Part shown: positions 43,591-52,252 of the stretch, one piece after another
Layout: each line of letters opens with the position of its first letter
Position numbering within the stretch: the stretch's first letter is position 1
Assembly (NCBI RefSeq): GCF_006540085.1
Contig: NZ_BJOG01000005.1
Coordinates: 248,001 to 312,000, forward strand
DNA length: 64,000 bases
Origin: Microbacterium oxydans
GTDB taxonomy: Bacteria > Actinomycetota > Actinomycetes > Actinomycetales > Microbacteriaceae
Reading direction: 5' to 3'
Position numbers and translations under genes: made by a program
The notes under the pieces: model-generated
Told to the model about the DNA's origin: nothing
Seen by the model: only the letters and a program-made list of their open reading frames with translations
The model's database searches: none

Positions 43591-45213
43591 ATGTCGATTG
43601 AACAACAACCGAGCCTGCCTCCCGTGCTCCGCCCCGCGAACCCGCCCCGGCGTGAGCTGTCCGAACTCGCCTCCCGCTTCGCCCGCACCGTCCGCGGCGA
43701 TGTCGACGGCGTGGCCCTCACCGGCATCACCCTCGCCACCGCGGACCTGCGCCCCGGCGAGGCGTTCGTCGCGATCCAGGGCGTCAACCGGCACGGCGCG
43801 GACTTCGCCGCGACCGCCGCCGAGAAGGGCGCCGTCGCCGTCATCACCGACGAGGCCGGAGCGGTCATCGCGGAGTCCGCCGGCCTCCCGATCCTCGTGG
43901 TCGACGATCCTCGCGCGGTCCTCGGCGACCTCAGCGCCTGGGTCTACGGCACCGGCGCGGACGATCCGCTTCCTCTGCTGTTCGCGACGACCGGGACCAA
44001 CGGGAAGACCAGCGTGTCCCACCTGCTCGAGGGCATCCTCGACCAGATCGGCGTCGTCACCGGACTCTCCTCCACTGCGGAGCGCCACATCGCCGGCGAG
44101 GTCATCGTGTCGCGCCTGACCACCCCCGAGGCCTCCGAGATGCATGCACTGCTCGCTCTCATGCGGGAGCGAGCGGTCGAGGCCGTCGCCGTCGAGGTCA
44201 GCGCGCAGGCTCTCTCCCGTCACCGCGTCGACGGCATCCTGTTCGATGTCGCCGGATTCACCAACCTCAGCCACGACCATCTCGACGACTACGCGGACAT
44301 GGAGGAGTACTTCGAGGCGAAGCTGCCGCTCTTCCGTCCCGACCGCGCCAAGCGGGGCGTCATCTGCCTCGACTCGCCGTCGGGAGCGATCGTCGTCGAA
44401 CGTTCCGAGATCCCCGTCGTCACGGTGGGCACTCCGTCGATCGCCGCCGACCCCGAGGCCGCCCGCGCCGCGGACTGGGTCGTCGTCATCGACGACGAGC
44501 GTGCGGCCGGAACCACGTTCACGATGACCGGTCCGGCCGGCTCCCTCACGACGACGGTCCCGGTGATCGGTCCGCACATGGCCGCCAATGCGGCTCTGGC
44601 GATCGTGATGCTCCTCGAGGGCGGCTATGCCTGGGATCGCATCACCGAGGCCCTGACCCGCGACGGCGGCATCCGCGCCTATCTGCCAGGACGCACGCAA
44701 CTGGTCTCCGGCGACACGGGCCCCGCGGTCTTCGTCGACTTCGGCCACTCCCCCGACGCGTTCGAGAAGACACTCGCCGCCGTCCGCCGCGTGACTCCCG
44801 GCAAGGTGCTGATGCTGTTCGGCGCCGATGGCGACCGGGACGCGAGCAAGCGGTTCGACATGGCGCGCACAGCCGTGGAGGGCAGCGACATCCTCGTCGT
44901 CACCGACCACCACCCCCGCTTCGAGGACCCCGCATCCATCCGGGCCACTCTCATCGACGGTGCACGCCGCGCGCGACCGGACGCTGAGATCCATGAGGCC
45001 TCACCGCCGGAGAACGCCATCGTCACCGCCGTCGGCCTGGTCGGCGACGGCGACGCCATACTCTGGGCGGGACCGGGTCATCAGGACTACCGCGACATCC
45101 GCGGTGTCCGCACTCCCTACTCCGCACGCGAGCTCGCCCGTCGTGCGCTCCGCGCGGCCGGGTGGCCCGTTCCCGACTCCCGCTGGCCCGTCCCCTACCC
45201 CGACGAAGACTGA
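43591..45213 (+). CDS. murE: MurE-type UDP-MurNAc-tripeptide ligase
   Basis: A 540-residue Mur ligase adding the third amino acid of the peptidoglycan stem. The N-terminal MurE domain has LATADLRPGEAFVAIQG; the ATP loop is LFATTGTNGKTSVSHLL near residue 134; TTPEASEMHALLALM and GFTNLSHDHLDDYADMEEYFEAK follow, and DTGPAVFVDFGHSPDAFEKTL and MLFGADGDRDASKR match MurE's third domain. The usual substrate motif DNPR reads HHPR (residues 440-443). The gene lies outside a division cluster, so it may be a second MurE. Start chosen at ATG 43591; a GATCAT box 9 nt ahead could be its -10. Confidence 0.88.
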   Translation: MSIEQQPSLPPVLRPANPPRRELSELASRFARTVRGDVDGVALTGITLATADLRPGEAFVAIQGVNRHGADFAATAAEKGAVAVITDEAGAVIAESAGLPILVVDDPRAVLGDLSAWVYGTGADDPLPLLFATTGTNGKTSVSHLLEGILDQIGVVTGLSSTAERHIAGEVIVSRLTTPEASEMHALLALMRERAVEAVAVEVSAQALSRHRVDGILFDVAGFTNLSHDHLDDYADMEEYFEAKLPLFRPDRAKRGVICLDSPSGAIVVERSEIPVVTVGTPSIAADPEAARAADWVVVIDDERAAGTTFTMTGPAGSLTTTVPVIGPHMAANAALAIVMLLEGGYAWDRITEALTRDGGIRAYLPGRTQLVSGDTGPAVFVDFGHSPDAFEKTLAAVRRVTPGKVLMLFGADGDRDASKRFDMARTAVEGSDILVVTDHHPRFEDPASIRATLIDGARRARPDAEIHEASPPENAIVTAVGLVGDGDAILWAGPGHQDYRDIRGVRTPYSARELARRALRAAGWPVPDSRWPVPYPDED

Positions 45214-45220
45214 TCGGGAT

Positions 45221-45246
45221 CACCGGGGCGCACCCGCGCTCCGGTG
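45221..45246. terminator. Bidirectional 11-bp hairpin between murE and dxr
   Basis: 45221-45231 (CACCGGGGCGC) pairs with 45236-45246 around a 4-nt loop, with one G-U pair. It lies between two convergent genes. Confidence 0.6.
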
Positions 45247-45285
45247 CCGACGTGCAGGACGATGCGACGAGGATGCCCCCCGCGG

Positions 45286-46368
45286 TCAGGCCGCAGCGAT
45301 CATCCGGTCCGCCGTCGCGCGCGCCCAGGCCTCCGCCTCGGCGAGCGTCTCGACGGTGAGCACATCGGGCGCGTCATGCGCGTCGACGACGCGGGCGATG
45401 GTGTCGACGATCCCGAGGAACGAGAGCCTGCCCTCGTGGAAGGCGTCGACAGCCTGTTCGTTCGCCGCGTTGTAGACCGCGGGGAACGTGCCGCCGGCGC
45501 GTCCGACCGACTTCGCGAGAGCGACGGACGGGAAGGCCTCGCCGTCGAGCGGTTCGAACGTCCATGAGGTCGCAGCGGACCAGTCGAGCGGTCGCCCTAC
45601 GCCTCCGACGCGGTGCGGCCAGTCCAGACCGAGCGAGATGGGCAGGCGCATGTCGGGCGGTGAGGCCTGTGCGATGGTGGACCCGTCGATGAACTCCACC
45701 ATCGAGTGCACGATCGACTGCGGGTGGACCACGACCTCGATGTCGTCGTAGGCGATGTCGAAGAGCAGATGCGCCTCGATCACCTCGAGCCCCTTGTTCA
45801 CCAGGGTCGCGGAGTTCGTCGTGACCATGCGTCCCATGTCCCATGTCGGATGCGCGAGCGCCTCCGACGGAGTCACCTGGGTCAGCTCGCCACGGCTGCG
45901 TCCTCGGAACGGGCCGCCGGACGCGGTGACGACGAGACGGCGCACTTCGGCATGAGTGCCCGCGAGCAGAGACTGCGCGAGGGCCGAGTGCTCGGAGTCC
46001 ACCGGGACGATCTGTCCGGGGGCAGCGGCGGCGAGCACCAGGTCGCCACCGACGATGAGGGATTCCTTGTTCGCGAGGGCGAGAGTGCGGCCCGCCTTCA
46101 AGGCGGCGAGCGTCGGCCCGAGTCCGATCGAGCCCGTGATGGCGTTGAGCACCACATCGGCTTCGACGTCACGGACGAGCTGCTCCGCCTCGACAGCACC
46201 GAGAGCGGTGGATTCGACCTGGAACTGCGCGGCCTGCTCCTCCAGCAACTCGGCGTTGGAACCAGCGGCGAGACCGACCAGCTCGAAGCGACGAGGATTG
46301 GCACGGATCACATCCAGTGCCTGGGTGCCGATGGAGCCGGTGGAGCCGAGGACGATGACGCGACGCAT
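45286..46368 (-). CDS. dxr: 1-deoxy-D-xylulose-5-phosphate reductoisomerase
   Basis: A 360-residue NADPH enzyme that makes MEP from DXP, the committed step of the non-mevalonate isoprenoid pathway. [18 protein letters not shown] is the NADPH fold at the N-terminus; [25 protein letters not shown] (metal-binding Asp and Glu) and SGGPFRGRS follow in normal order, and [16 protein letters not shown] near 210 is typical. It is on the same strand as ispG, so two enzymes of the pathway are in the window. The ATG at 46368 has TAGGCT six nt upstream. Confidence 0.96.
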   Translation of the reverse strand: MRRVIVLGSTGSIGTQALDVIRANPRRFELVGLAAGSNAELLEEQAAQFQVESTALGAVEAEQLVRDVEADVVLNAITGSIGLGPTLAALKAGRTLALANKESLIVGGDLVLAAAAPGQIVPVDSEHSALAQSLLAGTHAEVRRLVVTASGGPFRGRSRGELTQVTPSEALAHPTWDMGRMVTTNSATLVNKGLEVIEAHLLFDIAYDDIEVVVHPQSIVHSMVEFIDGSTIAQASPPDMRLPISLGLDWPHRVGGVGRPLDWSAATSWTFEPLDGEAFPSVALAKSVGRAGGTFPAVYNAANEQAVDAFHEGRLSFLGIVDTIARVVDAHDAPDVLTVETLAEAEAWARATADRMIAAA

Positions 46369-46380
46369 ACCGCCAGCCTA
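46369..46380 (-). promoter_or_regulatory. Leaderless promoter -10 for dxr
   Basis: Minus strand: TAGGCT, GGCGGT, ATG. The box lies between dxr and the FKBP gene stop (46406). Confidence 0.6.
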
Positions 46381-46405
46381 GGTCACGCCCGCGGCTCCGC
46401 AGCGG

Positions 46406-47368
46406 CTACTGCTGAGCCTGAACCGGTGTCGTCGCGAGGATGTCGACGACGAACACAAGGCTCTCCTTCTGCAGTTCGTGTCCCTCGCTCGCGCCGTACC
46501 CGTCGGAGGGCGGCATGACGACGACGACCTGCGAGCCGACCTTCTGACCCTCGAGCGCCTTCTGGAAGCCCGCGACGACGCCCGTGGTCTGGAACTGCGT
46601 CGGAGCGGCATCGCGGCTCCAGCTGGAGTCGAACTCCTTGCCGTCGGACCACTTCACGCCCAGGTACTGCACGACCACGAGGTCGCCCGTGCCCACGGTC
46701 GCACCATCGCCCTGCTTGAGGACGGCGACCTTCGTCTCGGTCGGCGCGTCGCCGTCCGGGATCGTGACGGTCGGAGCGCCCTTGTCGTCGAGCTTCACCG
46801 TCGGCATGCCGGGCGTCGGGTCGACCGGGGTGCCCGTGGCCACCTCCGGCAGCTTCTCGACCGCCTCCGCATAGACGACCTTGTTCGTGCCGCCGTCACC
46901 GAAGACCTTGCCGGGCAGCGCGAGCACCACCTGTGTGCCGAGCGGCTGGCACTCGAGCGCGGCGATGAAGAGCGACGCACTGTTCTGGTCGAGGAGGACG
47001 GAGGCCTCGCCGCCTTCGTTCCGGGCGGAGGAGTCGACCACCTCGCCGGTCGCGGCATCCACGATCTGGAACTTCACGCCGACGAGATCGTTCGCGAGCA
47101 CCTCATCGCCATCGCCCTTGGCCACGATGGTCCGTTCCACGTCAGCGAAGGCGGCATCGGCGGGGACGGTGATCTTCGCGTCGTCACCTTCGCCATCGAC
47201 CGTCACCGCATCCGACGTCTCTCCGGGCTGCGCGTTCAGCAGACACCCGCTCGACGCGGACGGCGAAGGGGTGCCCGAGCTCTCGGGCGCACCGCCACCG
47301 GCACAGCCGGCCAGCAGGAGGGTCGCCGCAGCGACAGTGGACAGGACGAGGAGCGGACGCTTGCGCAC
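46406..47368 (-). CDS. Lipoprotein FKBP-type peptidyl-prolyl isomerase
   Basis: A 320-residue exported foldase. The signal peptide ends in the lipobox LLAGC at residue 22, so it would be anchored outside the membrane. An N-terminal FKBP-like half of about 130 residues is followed by a clearer FKBP domain: VGTGDLVVVQYLGVKWSDGKEFDSSWSR, GVVAGFQKALEGQKVGSQVVVVMPPSDGYG near residues 270-305. The first half resembles a degenerate FKBP repeat. GTG start with GAGG 8 nt upstream. It is 37 bp ahead of dxr but dxr has its own -10. Confidence 0.9.
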   Translation of the reverse strand: MRKRPLLVLSTVAAATLLLAGCAGGGAPESSGTPSPSASSGCLLNAQPGETSDAVTVDGEGDDAKITVPADAAFADVERTIVAKGDGDEVLANDLVGVKFQIVDAATGEVVDSSARNEGGEASVLLDQNSASLFIAALECQPLGTQVVLALPGKVFGDGGTNKVVYAEAVEKLPEVATGTPVDPTPGMPTVKLDDKGAPTVTIPDGDAPTETKVAVLKQGDGATVGTGDLVVVQYLGVKWSDGKEFDSSWSRDAAPTQFQTTGVVAGFQKALEGQKVGSQVVVVMPPSDGYGASEGHELQKESLVFVVDILATTPVQAQQ

Positions 47369-47479
47369 AGTGAGACCTCAGGATCGCGGGCGGGAACCTC
47401 CATCCTGCCTCATACCCCTTTGCCCGCGCTGGGAGGCGCGGCGCAAGTCTTCATTCCCACGCCGGCATGGATCCGGGAG

Positions 47480-47491
47480 TAATCTGCTCTG
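47480..47491 (+). promoter_or_regulatory. Leaderless promoter -10 for the acyltransferase gene
   Basis: TAATCT (47480-47485), GCTCTG, ATG at 47492. Confidence 0.6.
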
Positions 47492-48289
47492 ATGACCTCT
47501 GAGCAGTCCGTCGAGCCCGAAGCCTCGTCAGAAGAGGAATCCTCACCCGAGACGACTGCGAAGCCCCGTCACGCCGGGTTCGCCTACACCCTGGGGCGGA
47601 GCCTCATCACCCCGCTCGCTCGTCTGGTCTATCGGCCGCGGATCGAGGGGCGAGAGAACGTGCCGCTCGAAGGCCCCGTGATCTTCGCGAGCAACCACCT
47701 CTCGTTCATCGACTCGATAGCGATCCCGGTGGCCGCGCCCCGCCCCGTGCACTTCCTGGCGAAGTCGGCGTACTTCGAGGGCACCGGCTTCAAGGGCTGG
47801 ATGAGCAAGACCTTCTTCGAGTCGATCGGCGCGATCCCCGTGCGCCGGGGAGCGGGACAGGCCGCGCTCGATGCCCTCGACCTCCAGCGCCAGCTCCTCG
47901 ATGAGGGCCTGGCCGTCGCCCTGTACCCCGAGGGCACCCGCTCCACCGACGGTCGTCTGTACAAGGGCCGCACGGGAGTCGCGTTCCTCGCGTTGCAGAC
48001 GGGCGCTCCGGTGGTCCCGGTCGGACTCATCGGCACCGACAAGGTGATGCCGGTCGGAGCGAAGATGCCGACGCTCAAGGAGCGCATCACGGTGCGCTTC
48101 GGCGAGCCGCTCGACCTCTCGCCGCACGGCCCGGCCACCAGCGGGCGCGCTCGGCGCCTCGCGACCGACCAGATCATGGCCGCGATCCACGGCCTCTCCG
48201 GCCAGGAGCTCGCGGGTGCGTACAACGAGGCTCCCGCGCAGGGAACCATCGAGAAGATCAAGCAGGCTCTTCCGCACGAGCGTCGCTGA
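47492..48289 (+). CDS. plsC: 1-acyl-sn-glycerol-3-phosphate acyltransferase family
   Basis: A 265-residue PlsC-domain acyltransferase making phosphatidate from lysophosphatidate. The motifs are in order: FASNHLSFIDSIAI (NHx4D) near residue 62, FFESIGAIPVRRGAGQ near 107, ALYPEGTRSTDGRLYKGRTGVAF (EGTRS) near 145, and APVVPVGLIG near 172. No membrane helix is strong; it is probably peripheral. The acidic first 30 residues are variable. The homologous Rv2182c-type proteins are common in actinobacteria. Confidence 0.9.
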   Translation: MTSEQSVEPEASSEEESSPETTAKPRHAGFAYTLGRSLITPLARLVYRPRIEGRENVPLEGPVIFASNHLSFIDSIAIPVAAPRPVHFLAKSAYFEGTGFKGWMSKTFFESIGAIPVRRGAGQAALDALDLQRQLLDEGLAVALYPEGTRSTDGRLYKGRTGVAFLALQTGAPVVPVGLIGTDKVMPVGAKMPTLKERITVRFGEPLDLSPHGPATSGRARRLATDQIMAAIHGLSGQELAGAYNEAPAQGTIEKIKQALPHERR

Positions 48290-48318
48290 CCGTCCCGTCG
48301 TCGCGATCGCGGCGCGGC

Positions 48319-48813
48319 TCAGGAGAGAGCGCTGACCCTCGCCTCGTGACGCACGGGGAAGTTCATCGAGTTCGCGATGAAACACCATTCGTTCGCCTGG
48401 GTGTGGGCGCGTTCCGCAGCCTCGATCATCGACTCCTCGGCGACGACGACCTCAGGATGCAGCATCACCTCGACGAACGATCCTCCGCCCGCTCCGTCCT
48501 CGCGCATCATTCCTGTCGCCCGGTCGCGATAGGACACCACCACGACGCCGGCCGTGACACACGCGTGGAGGTAAGACAGCAGGTGACACTCGGAGAGCGA
48601 CGCGAGCAGCAGGTCCTCCGGATTCCAGCGTGACGCGTCGCCGCGGAAGGGCTTGTCCGCGGAGGCGAGGAGATCGGGCTTGCCCTCGATCTCGATCGTC
48701 ACATCGCGTCGGTAGTCGCGGTATCCCGTTGTCCCGGTACCGGTGTTGCCGGTCCAGGTCGATGTGAGCGCATAGCGGTGTTCGCCGAGAGTGCGAGGAC
48801 TGGTCTCTGCCAT
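48319..48813 (-). CDS. OsmC family peroxiredoxin-like protein
   Basis: A 164-residue OsmC/Ohr superfamily protein. LLASLSECHLLSYLHACVTAG holds the first Cys near residue 100 and a second Cys ten residues later; classic Ohr pairs the first Cys with one much later in the chain, which is absent here, so this belongs to the OsmC-like branch of uncertain activity. A likely role is reduction of organic hydroperoxides. CAGACT lies six nt before the ATG at 48813. It diverges from the asparaginase gene across 67 bp. Confidence 0.85.
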   Translation of the reverse strand: MAETSPRTLGEHRYALTSTWTGNTGTGTTGYRDYRRDVTIEIEGKPDLLASADKPFRGDASRWNPEDLLLASLSECHLLSYLHACVTAGVVVVSYRDRATGMMREDGAGGGSFVEVMLHPEVVVAEESMIEAAERAHTQANEWCFIANSMNFPVRHEARVSALS

Positions 48814-48825
48814 GCGACCAGTCTG
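48814..48825 (-). promoter_or_regulatory. Possible leaderless -10 for the OsmC-family gene
   Basis: Minus strand: CAGACT, GGTCGC, ATG. First base differs from TANNNT. Confidence 0.4.
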
Positions 48826-48868
48826 TCAGGCTCGTCCGACGCGACGCGAGCAGCCTCGCACGCCGAGC

Positions 48869-48880
48869 TAGAGTTGACGG
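48869..48880 (+). promoter_or_regulatory. Leaderless promoter -10 for the asparaginase gene
   Basis: TAGAGT (48869-48874), TGACGG, GTG at 48881. Confidence 0.6.
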
Positions 48881-49876
48881 GTGCTGGAGACTCTCACCGT
48901 TCAGGATTCCGTGGAACTCGCCGTCGTCGAGCGGAGCGGATTCGTCGAATCCCGCCACGCCGGCGCGGCCGTCGTCCTCTCCCCCGACGGAGACATCGTC
49001 GCCCTCCACGGCAACGCCGACGCCCTGATCCTGCCGCGTTCGAGCCTCAAGCCGCTGCAGGCGATCGCCTGCGTCACGGCGGGCGCCGTCCTCGAGGGCG
49101 AACAGCTCGCGCTCTCGACGGCGAGCCATGTCGGCACCGATCGGCATGCGTCCGTGGTGCGCGACATCCTCACAGAGGGCGGACTGACAGAGGACGACCT
49201 GGGTTGCCCCGCGTCGTGGCCGAGCGACTCCTCGACGCGCGATGAGCTCGTGCGCGAGCACGGTGAGCCCACGCGCGTGCGCATGAACTGCTCGGGCAAG
49301 CACGCCGCGATGCTCCGCGCCTGTGTCGCGACCGGCTGGCCCACCGACGGCTACCTCGACCCCGCCCACCCGTTGCAGCAGCACATCAGGGACGTCGTCG
49401 AGCGCCTCACGGGTGAGAAGATCGCGCACACCGCGATCGACGGGTGCGGCGCGCCCGTACATGCGACGACCCTGACCGGTCTCGCACGCGCGATCCATCG
49501 GATCGGAACGGCGTCCGACCGCTCGCCGTTCGCCCTGCATCGCGTCGCCGGTTCCCTGGTTCGCGCTGTACGGGAGAACCCGTGGACGATCGAGGGCCCG
49601 GGTCGCCCTGACACGATCGCGACGGAGAAGCTGGGCGTGTTCACGAAGCACGGCGCCGAGGGCGTCATGGTCATGGTCTCCCCGAACGGGACGACGGTGG
49701 CTCTGAAGATGCTCGACGGCGCGACTCGTGCCTCGACGATCGTGGCCGCCACCCTCCTGGCGCGCGCGGGCGGTCTGACCGATGCGGATGTGGCCGCCCT
49801 CGGCGAGGCTCTCCCCCTCACTGTGCTCGGCGGCGGCGCCGACGTCGGTGCCATCCGCCCTGGCGCGGGCATCTGA
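48881..49876 (+). CDS. Asparaginase II family protein
   Basis: A 331-residue protein of the L-asparaginase II family (PF06089-like, related to the thermolabile enzyme of Rhizobium etli), unrelated to the EcAII fold. RMNCSGKHAAMLRACVATGWPTDGYLDPAHPLQQ near residue 130 and IDGCGAPVHATTL near 185 are the conserved blocks, with Cys, Lys and Ser/His residues thought to form the active site. It would hydrolyse asparagine to aspartate, which could feed aspA in this window, though the genes are far apart. GTG start fixed by the leaderless -10. Convergent with the FtsK-type gene, 33 bp apart, with no clear hairpin. Confidence 0.87.
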   Translation: MLETLTVQDSVELAVVERSGFVESRHAGAAVVLSPDGDIVALHGNADALILPRSSLKPLQAIACVTAGAVLEGEQLALSTASHVGTDRHASVVRDILTEGGLTEDDLGCPASWPSDSSTRDELVREHGEPTRVRMNCSGKHAAMLRACVATGWPTDGYLDPAHPLQQHIRDVVERLTGEKIAHTAIDGCGAPVHATTLTGLARAIHRIGTASDRSPFALHRVAGSLVRAVRENPWTIEGPGRPDTIATEKLGVFTKHGAEGVMVMVSPNGTTVALKMLDGATRASTIVAATLLARAGGLTDADVAALGEALPLTVLGGGADVGAIRPGAGI

Positions 49877-49909
49877 CCGGGAGCCCCACCTCCGACCTCC
49901 CAGAGCTCC

Positions 49910-52252
49910 TCACGGCGACAGCTCGGCCACGTGCACTCTTCGTGGCAGCTCAGCCCCGATCACGGACCACGCTCGACCCGCATGCGGACGGGCGTACGGG
50001 GGCAACTCGCGGGCGCCGATCAACTGGCGGAGATCAGCCGGACGCTCGCAGCGGATGAGGACCTCGCCCAGGGATCGCACCCGTTGCCATAGTGTCCAGT
50101 TCCGCTGCCAAGCCTCCGCATCGCCCACCACGACGCACGGCCGATCCGTCTCCGCCGGCTCCGCCCCCGGTTCCCTCACCTCGCAGTCCGGATGCGCGCG
50201 ACGCAGACGGGCGATGACCTCCTGGGCCCCGGCGGTGACGATCGCTGTGAGCGCGGACGTCGGCCGCCACACCGCTGCCGTCTGGTCCGCGGGCCGATGG
50301 GACTCCGTTTCGTCGGCCCACGCCAGCTGAACCTCCTGATCGCCGATCCTCGCGCGCCCCGGAGCACGATCACGAAGGAATCCGGACGGCTCGCCTCCTG
50401 CCGCCAGATGCTCCAGCTTCGTCGACATACGCAGCAGCGCGCGACGCGGCAGGAGATCGAGCATACGTCCCCAGGCGCCGCTCGCCCTGGCCGCGGTCAC
50501 CACGAAGGTCGTGCCGTGGGCCGTGCGAAGCACCTGCTCCCAGCGCTGGACGAGCTGATGGCCGTACTCCGGCGGCAGGCTCCCCACCAGCACATCGACA
50601 TCGTCGCAGAGAACCACGGTCGGAGGTCGCCGGCTGCCGTCCGCCCATGCGGAGAGCAGATCCCACGCCTCCTCGGCATCGCCGGACATCCATGAGGTGT
50701 CATCGCACTGGGCTGCCACAGTCCTCAGCAGTGTGGTTCGGCCGGAACCGGGCCCGCCCAGAACCGCGATCCCCCGTTCGCGCCCGCATTGCAGGAGAAC
50801 CGGAGGTTGCGCCTGCCGGTCGGGGTCGTCAGCGCGTCCGATGACCACGGTGTCGGACCCCACGCCGGCCTCGCCGAGGAGCTCACCGAGTGGGAGAAGC
50901 GAGGGCAACGACGGCAGCCAGGGACTGGACGGCTGACCTCCTGCCGCCCATCGCTTCGCCACCTCTCGGAGGTCGGATGCCTCCGTCAGGGCGACCCGCA
51001 GAGCGAGGGCCTCCTGGTCCGTCGGTCTCCGCACCAGAGCGAGCCCCCGTGATCCCGGGTCCCCGGGGAGCGCTGCTGCCGCCTCGCTGCCGAGCATCAG
51101 CCGGCTGTCGGCAGCGTCGCTCACGCGGAGGCTGATGCGAAGGGGGCAGTTCGCCGCCAGGGCATCTCTGACCACACCGGAAGCTCGCTGCGTGCCGAGG
51201 ATCAGATGCATGCCGAGCGCACGGCCACGGGCGGCGATATCGGTGAAGACCGCGCCCAGGTCGGCGTGCTCCGCGAGCAGCGCTGCGAACTCGTCGACGA
51301 CGATCACCAGCCTCGGTATCGAGACCTCCCGCACATCGCGAGCCCCCGCCGCCGCGAGCAGTGCCTCCCGTCGGCGGAGCTCCGCCGTGAGGCTGGAGAC
51401 GCCACGTCGTGCCCCCGCGTCATCGAGATCCGTGATGACGGCGACGACATGCCGAAGTGCACGCAGCGGCTCGAACGCGGTGCCGCCCTTGAAGTCCGCG
51501 AGGACGAAGGTCACCCGGTCCGGCCCGTGTACCGAGGCCATCGCGGCGACCCAGCTCACGAGCAGTTCACTCTTCCCCGTCCCCGTCATGCCGGTCACGA
51601 GCGCGTGAGGACCGTCGTCGACGATGTCGACCACGATGCTCCCCCGCTCGCCCCGGCCGATCGCCGCCGCCAGCCCTTCCACCTCGTGCGGTTGTTCGAG
51701 TTCGCGAAGCGCCACCGAATCGGGAGGCGCGCCTGCCTCGTCACCCCGGTGCGCGATCTCGCTGGACAGCACTTCGGCCTGCCTCGAAGAGAGGAACTCG
51801 ACGGCGACGGCTGTCATCCCGCTCGCCGTACGCAGCGTTGCGAGCCCCGGCTCCACGATGTCGATCACCGCCGTGACACCCTCCGGCACCTCCTCACCGG
51901 GAGCGGCTGTGCAGATCAGCGCGTCCGCGTCCGGTCTCTCCCCGGCGCAGGGCCCGACCCCCAGCCGGAACGCCCTGCGACGAGTCCGTCGTGCATGGGG
52001 CAGGCCGCCGAGTCCCCAGCCGACGAGATCGACCTCGAGGAGGTCGACGCCACCTGTCGGAACGAGCGAGAACTGCGCGGACCCGAAGCGTAGACACAGC
52101 TGCAGGATCAGAGCTCGCGCGGCGGCGGCCGTCAGCGGACCCGCTCCTCTGAGACAGATCCCTCCCCCCAGCGGCACGACGACGGGCGCGGCGTCGATGA
52201 CACGGCATCGTTCGCGGAAGGCTCGTCCGCGCTCATCTTCGCCCCGGTGCAA
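49910..52252 (-). CDS. FtsK/EccC-type ATPase, C-terminal part of a split gene
   Basis: A 780-codon frame starting at TTG 52252. It holds two FtsK/SpoIIIE-like ATPase domains as in type VII secretion motors: the first with VTGMTGTGKSELLVSW near residue 220 and LVIVVDEFAAL near 316; the second, more degenerate, with AVLGGPGSGRTTLL near 495 and VVLCDDVDVLV near 545. The coupling segment DAAPVVVPLGGGICLRGAG precedes them. The transmembrane start of this protein class is encoded in another frame at 52132-52668, so the two are probably one gene with a 1-nt shift near 52250. No WXG100, EccB, EccD or EccE gene is in the window. Confidence 0.75.
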   Translation of the reverse strand: MHRGEDERGRAFRERCRVIDAAPVVVPLGGGICLRGAGPLTAAAARALILQLCLRFGSAQFSLVPTGGVDLLEVDLVGWGLGGLPHARRTRRRAFRLGVGPCAGERPDADALICTAAPGEEVPEGVTAVIDIVEPGLATLRTASGMTAVAVEFLSSRQAEVLSSEIAHRGDEAGAPPDSVALRELEQPHEVEGLAAAIGRGERGSIVVDIVDDGPHALVTGMTGTGKSELLVSWVAAMASVHGPDRVTFVLADFKGGTAFEPLRALRHVVAVITDLDDAGARRGVSSLTAELRRREALLAAAGARDVREVSIPRLVIVVDEFAALLAEHADLGAVFTDIAARGRALGMHLILGTQRASGVVRDALAANCPLRISLRVSDAADSRLMLGSEAAAALPGDPGSRGLALVRRPTDQEALALRVALTEASDLREVAKRWAAGGQPSSPWLPSLPSLLPLGELLGEAGVGSDTVVIGRADDPDRQAQPPVLLQCGRERGIAVLGGPGSGRTTLLRTVAAQCDDTSWMSGDAEEAWDLLSAWADGSRRPPTVVLCDDVDVLVGSLPPEYGHQLVQRWEQVLRTAHGTTFVVTAARASGAWGRMLDLLPRRALLRMSTKLEHLAAGGEPSGFLRDRAPGRARIGDQEVQLAWADETESHRPADQTAAVWRPTSALTAIVTAGAQEVIARLRRAHPDCEVREPGAEPAETDRPCVVVGDAEAWQRNWTLWQRVRSLGEVLIRCERPADLRQLIGARELPPYARPHAGRAWSVIGAELPRRVHVAELSP

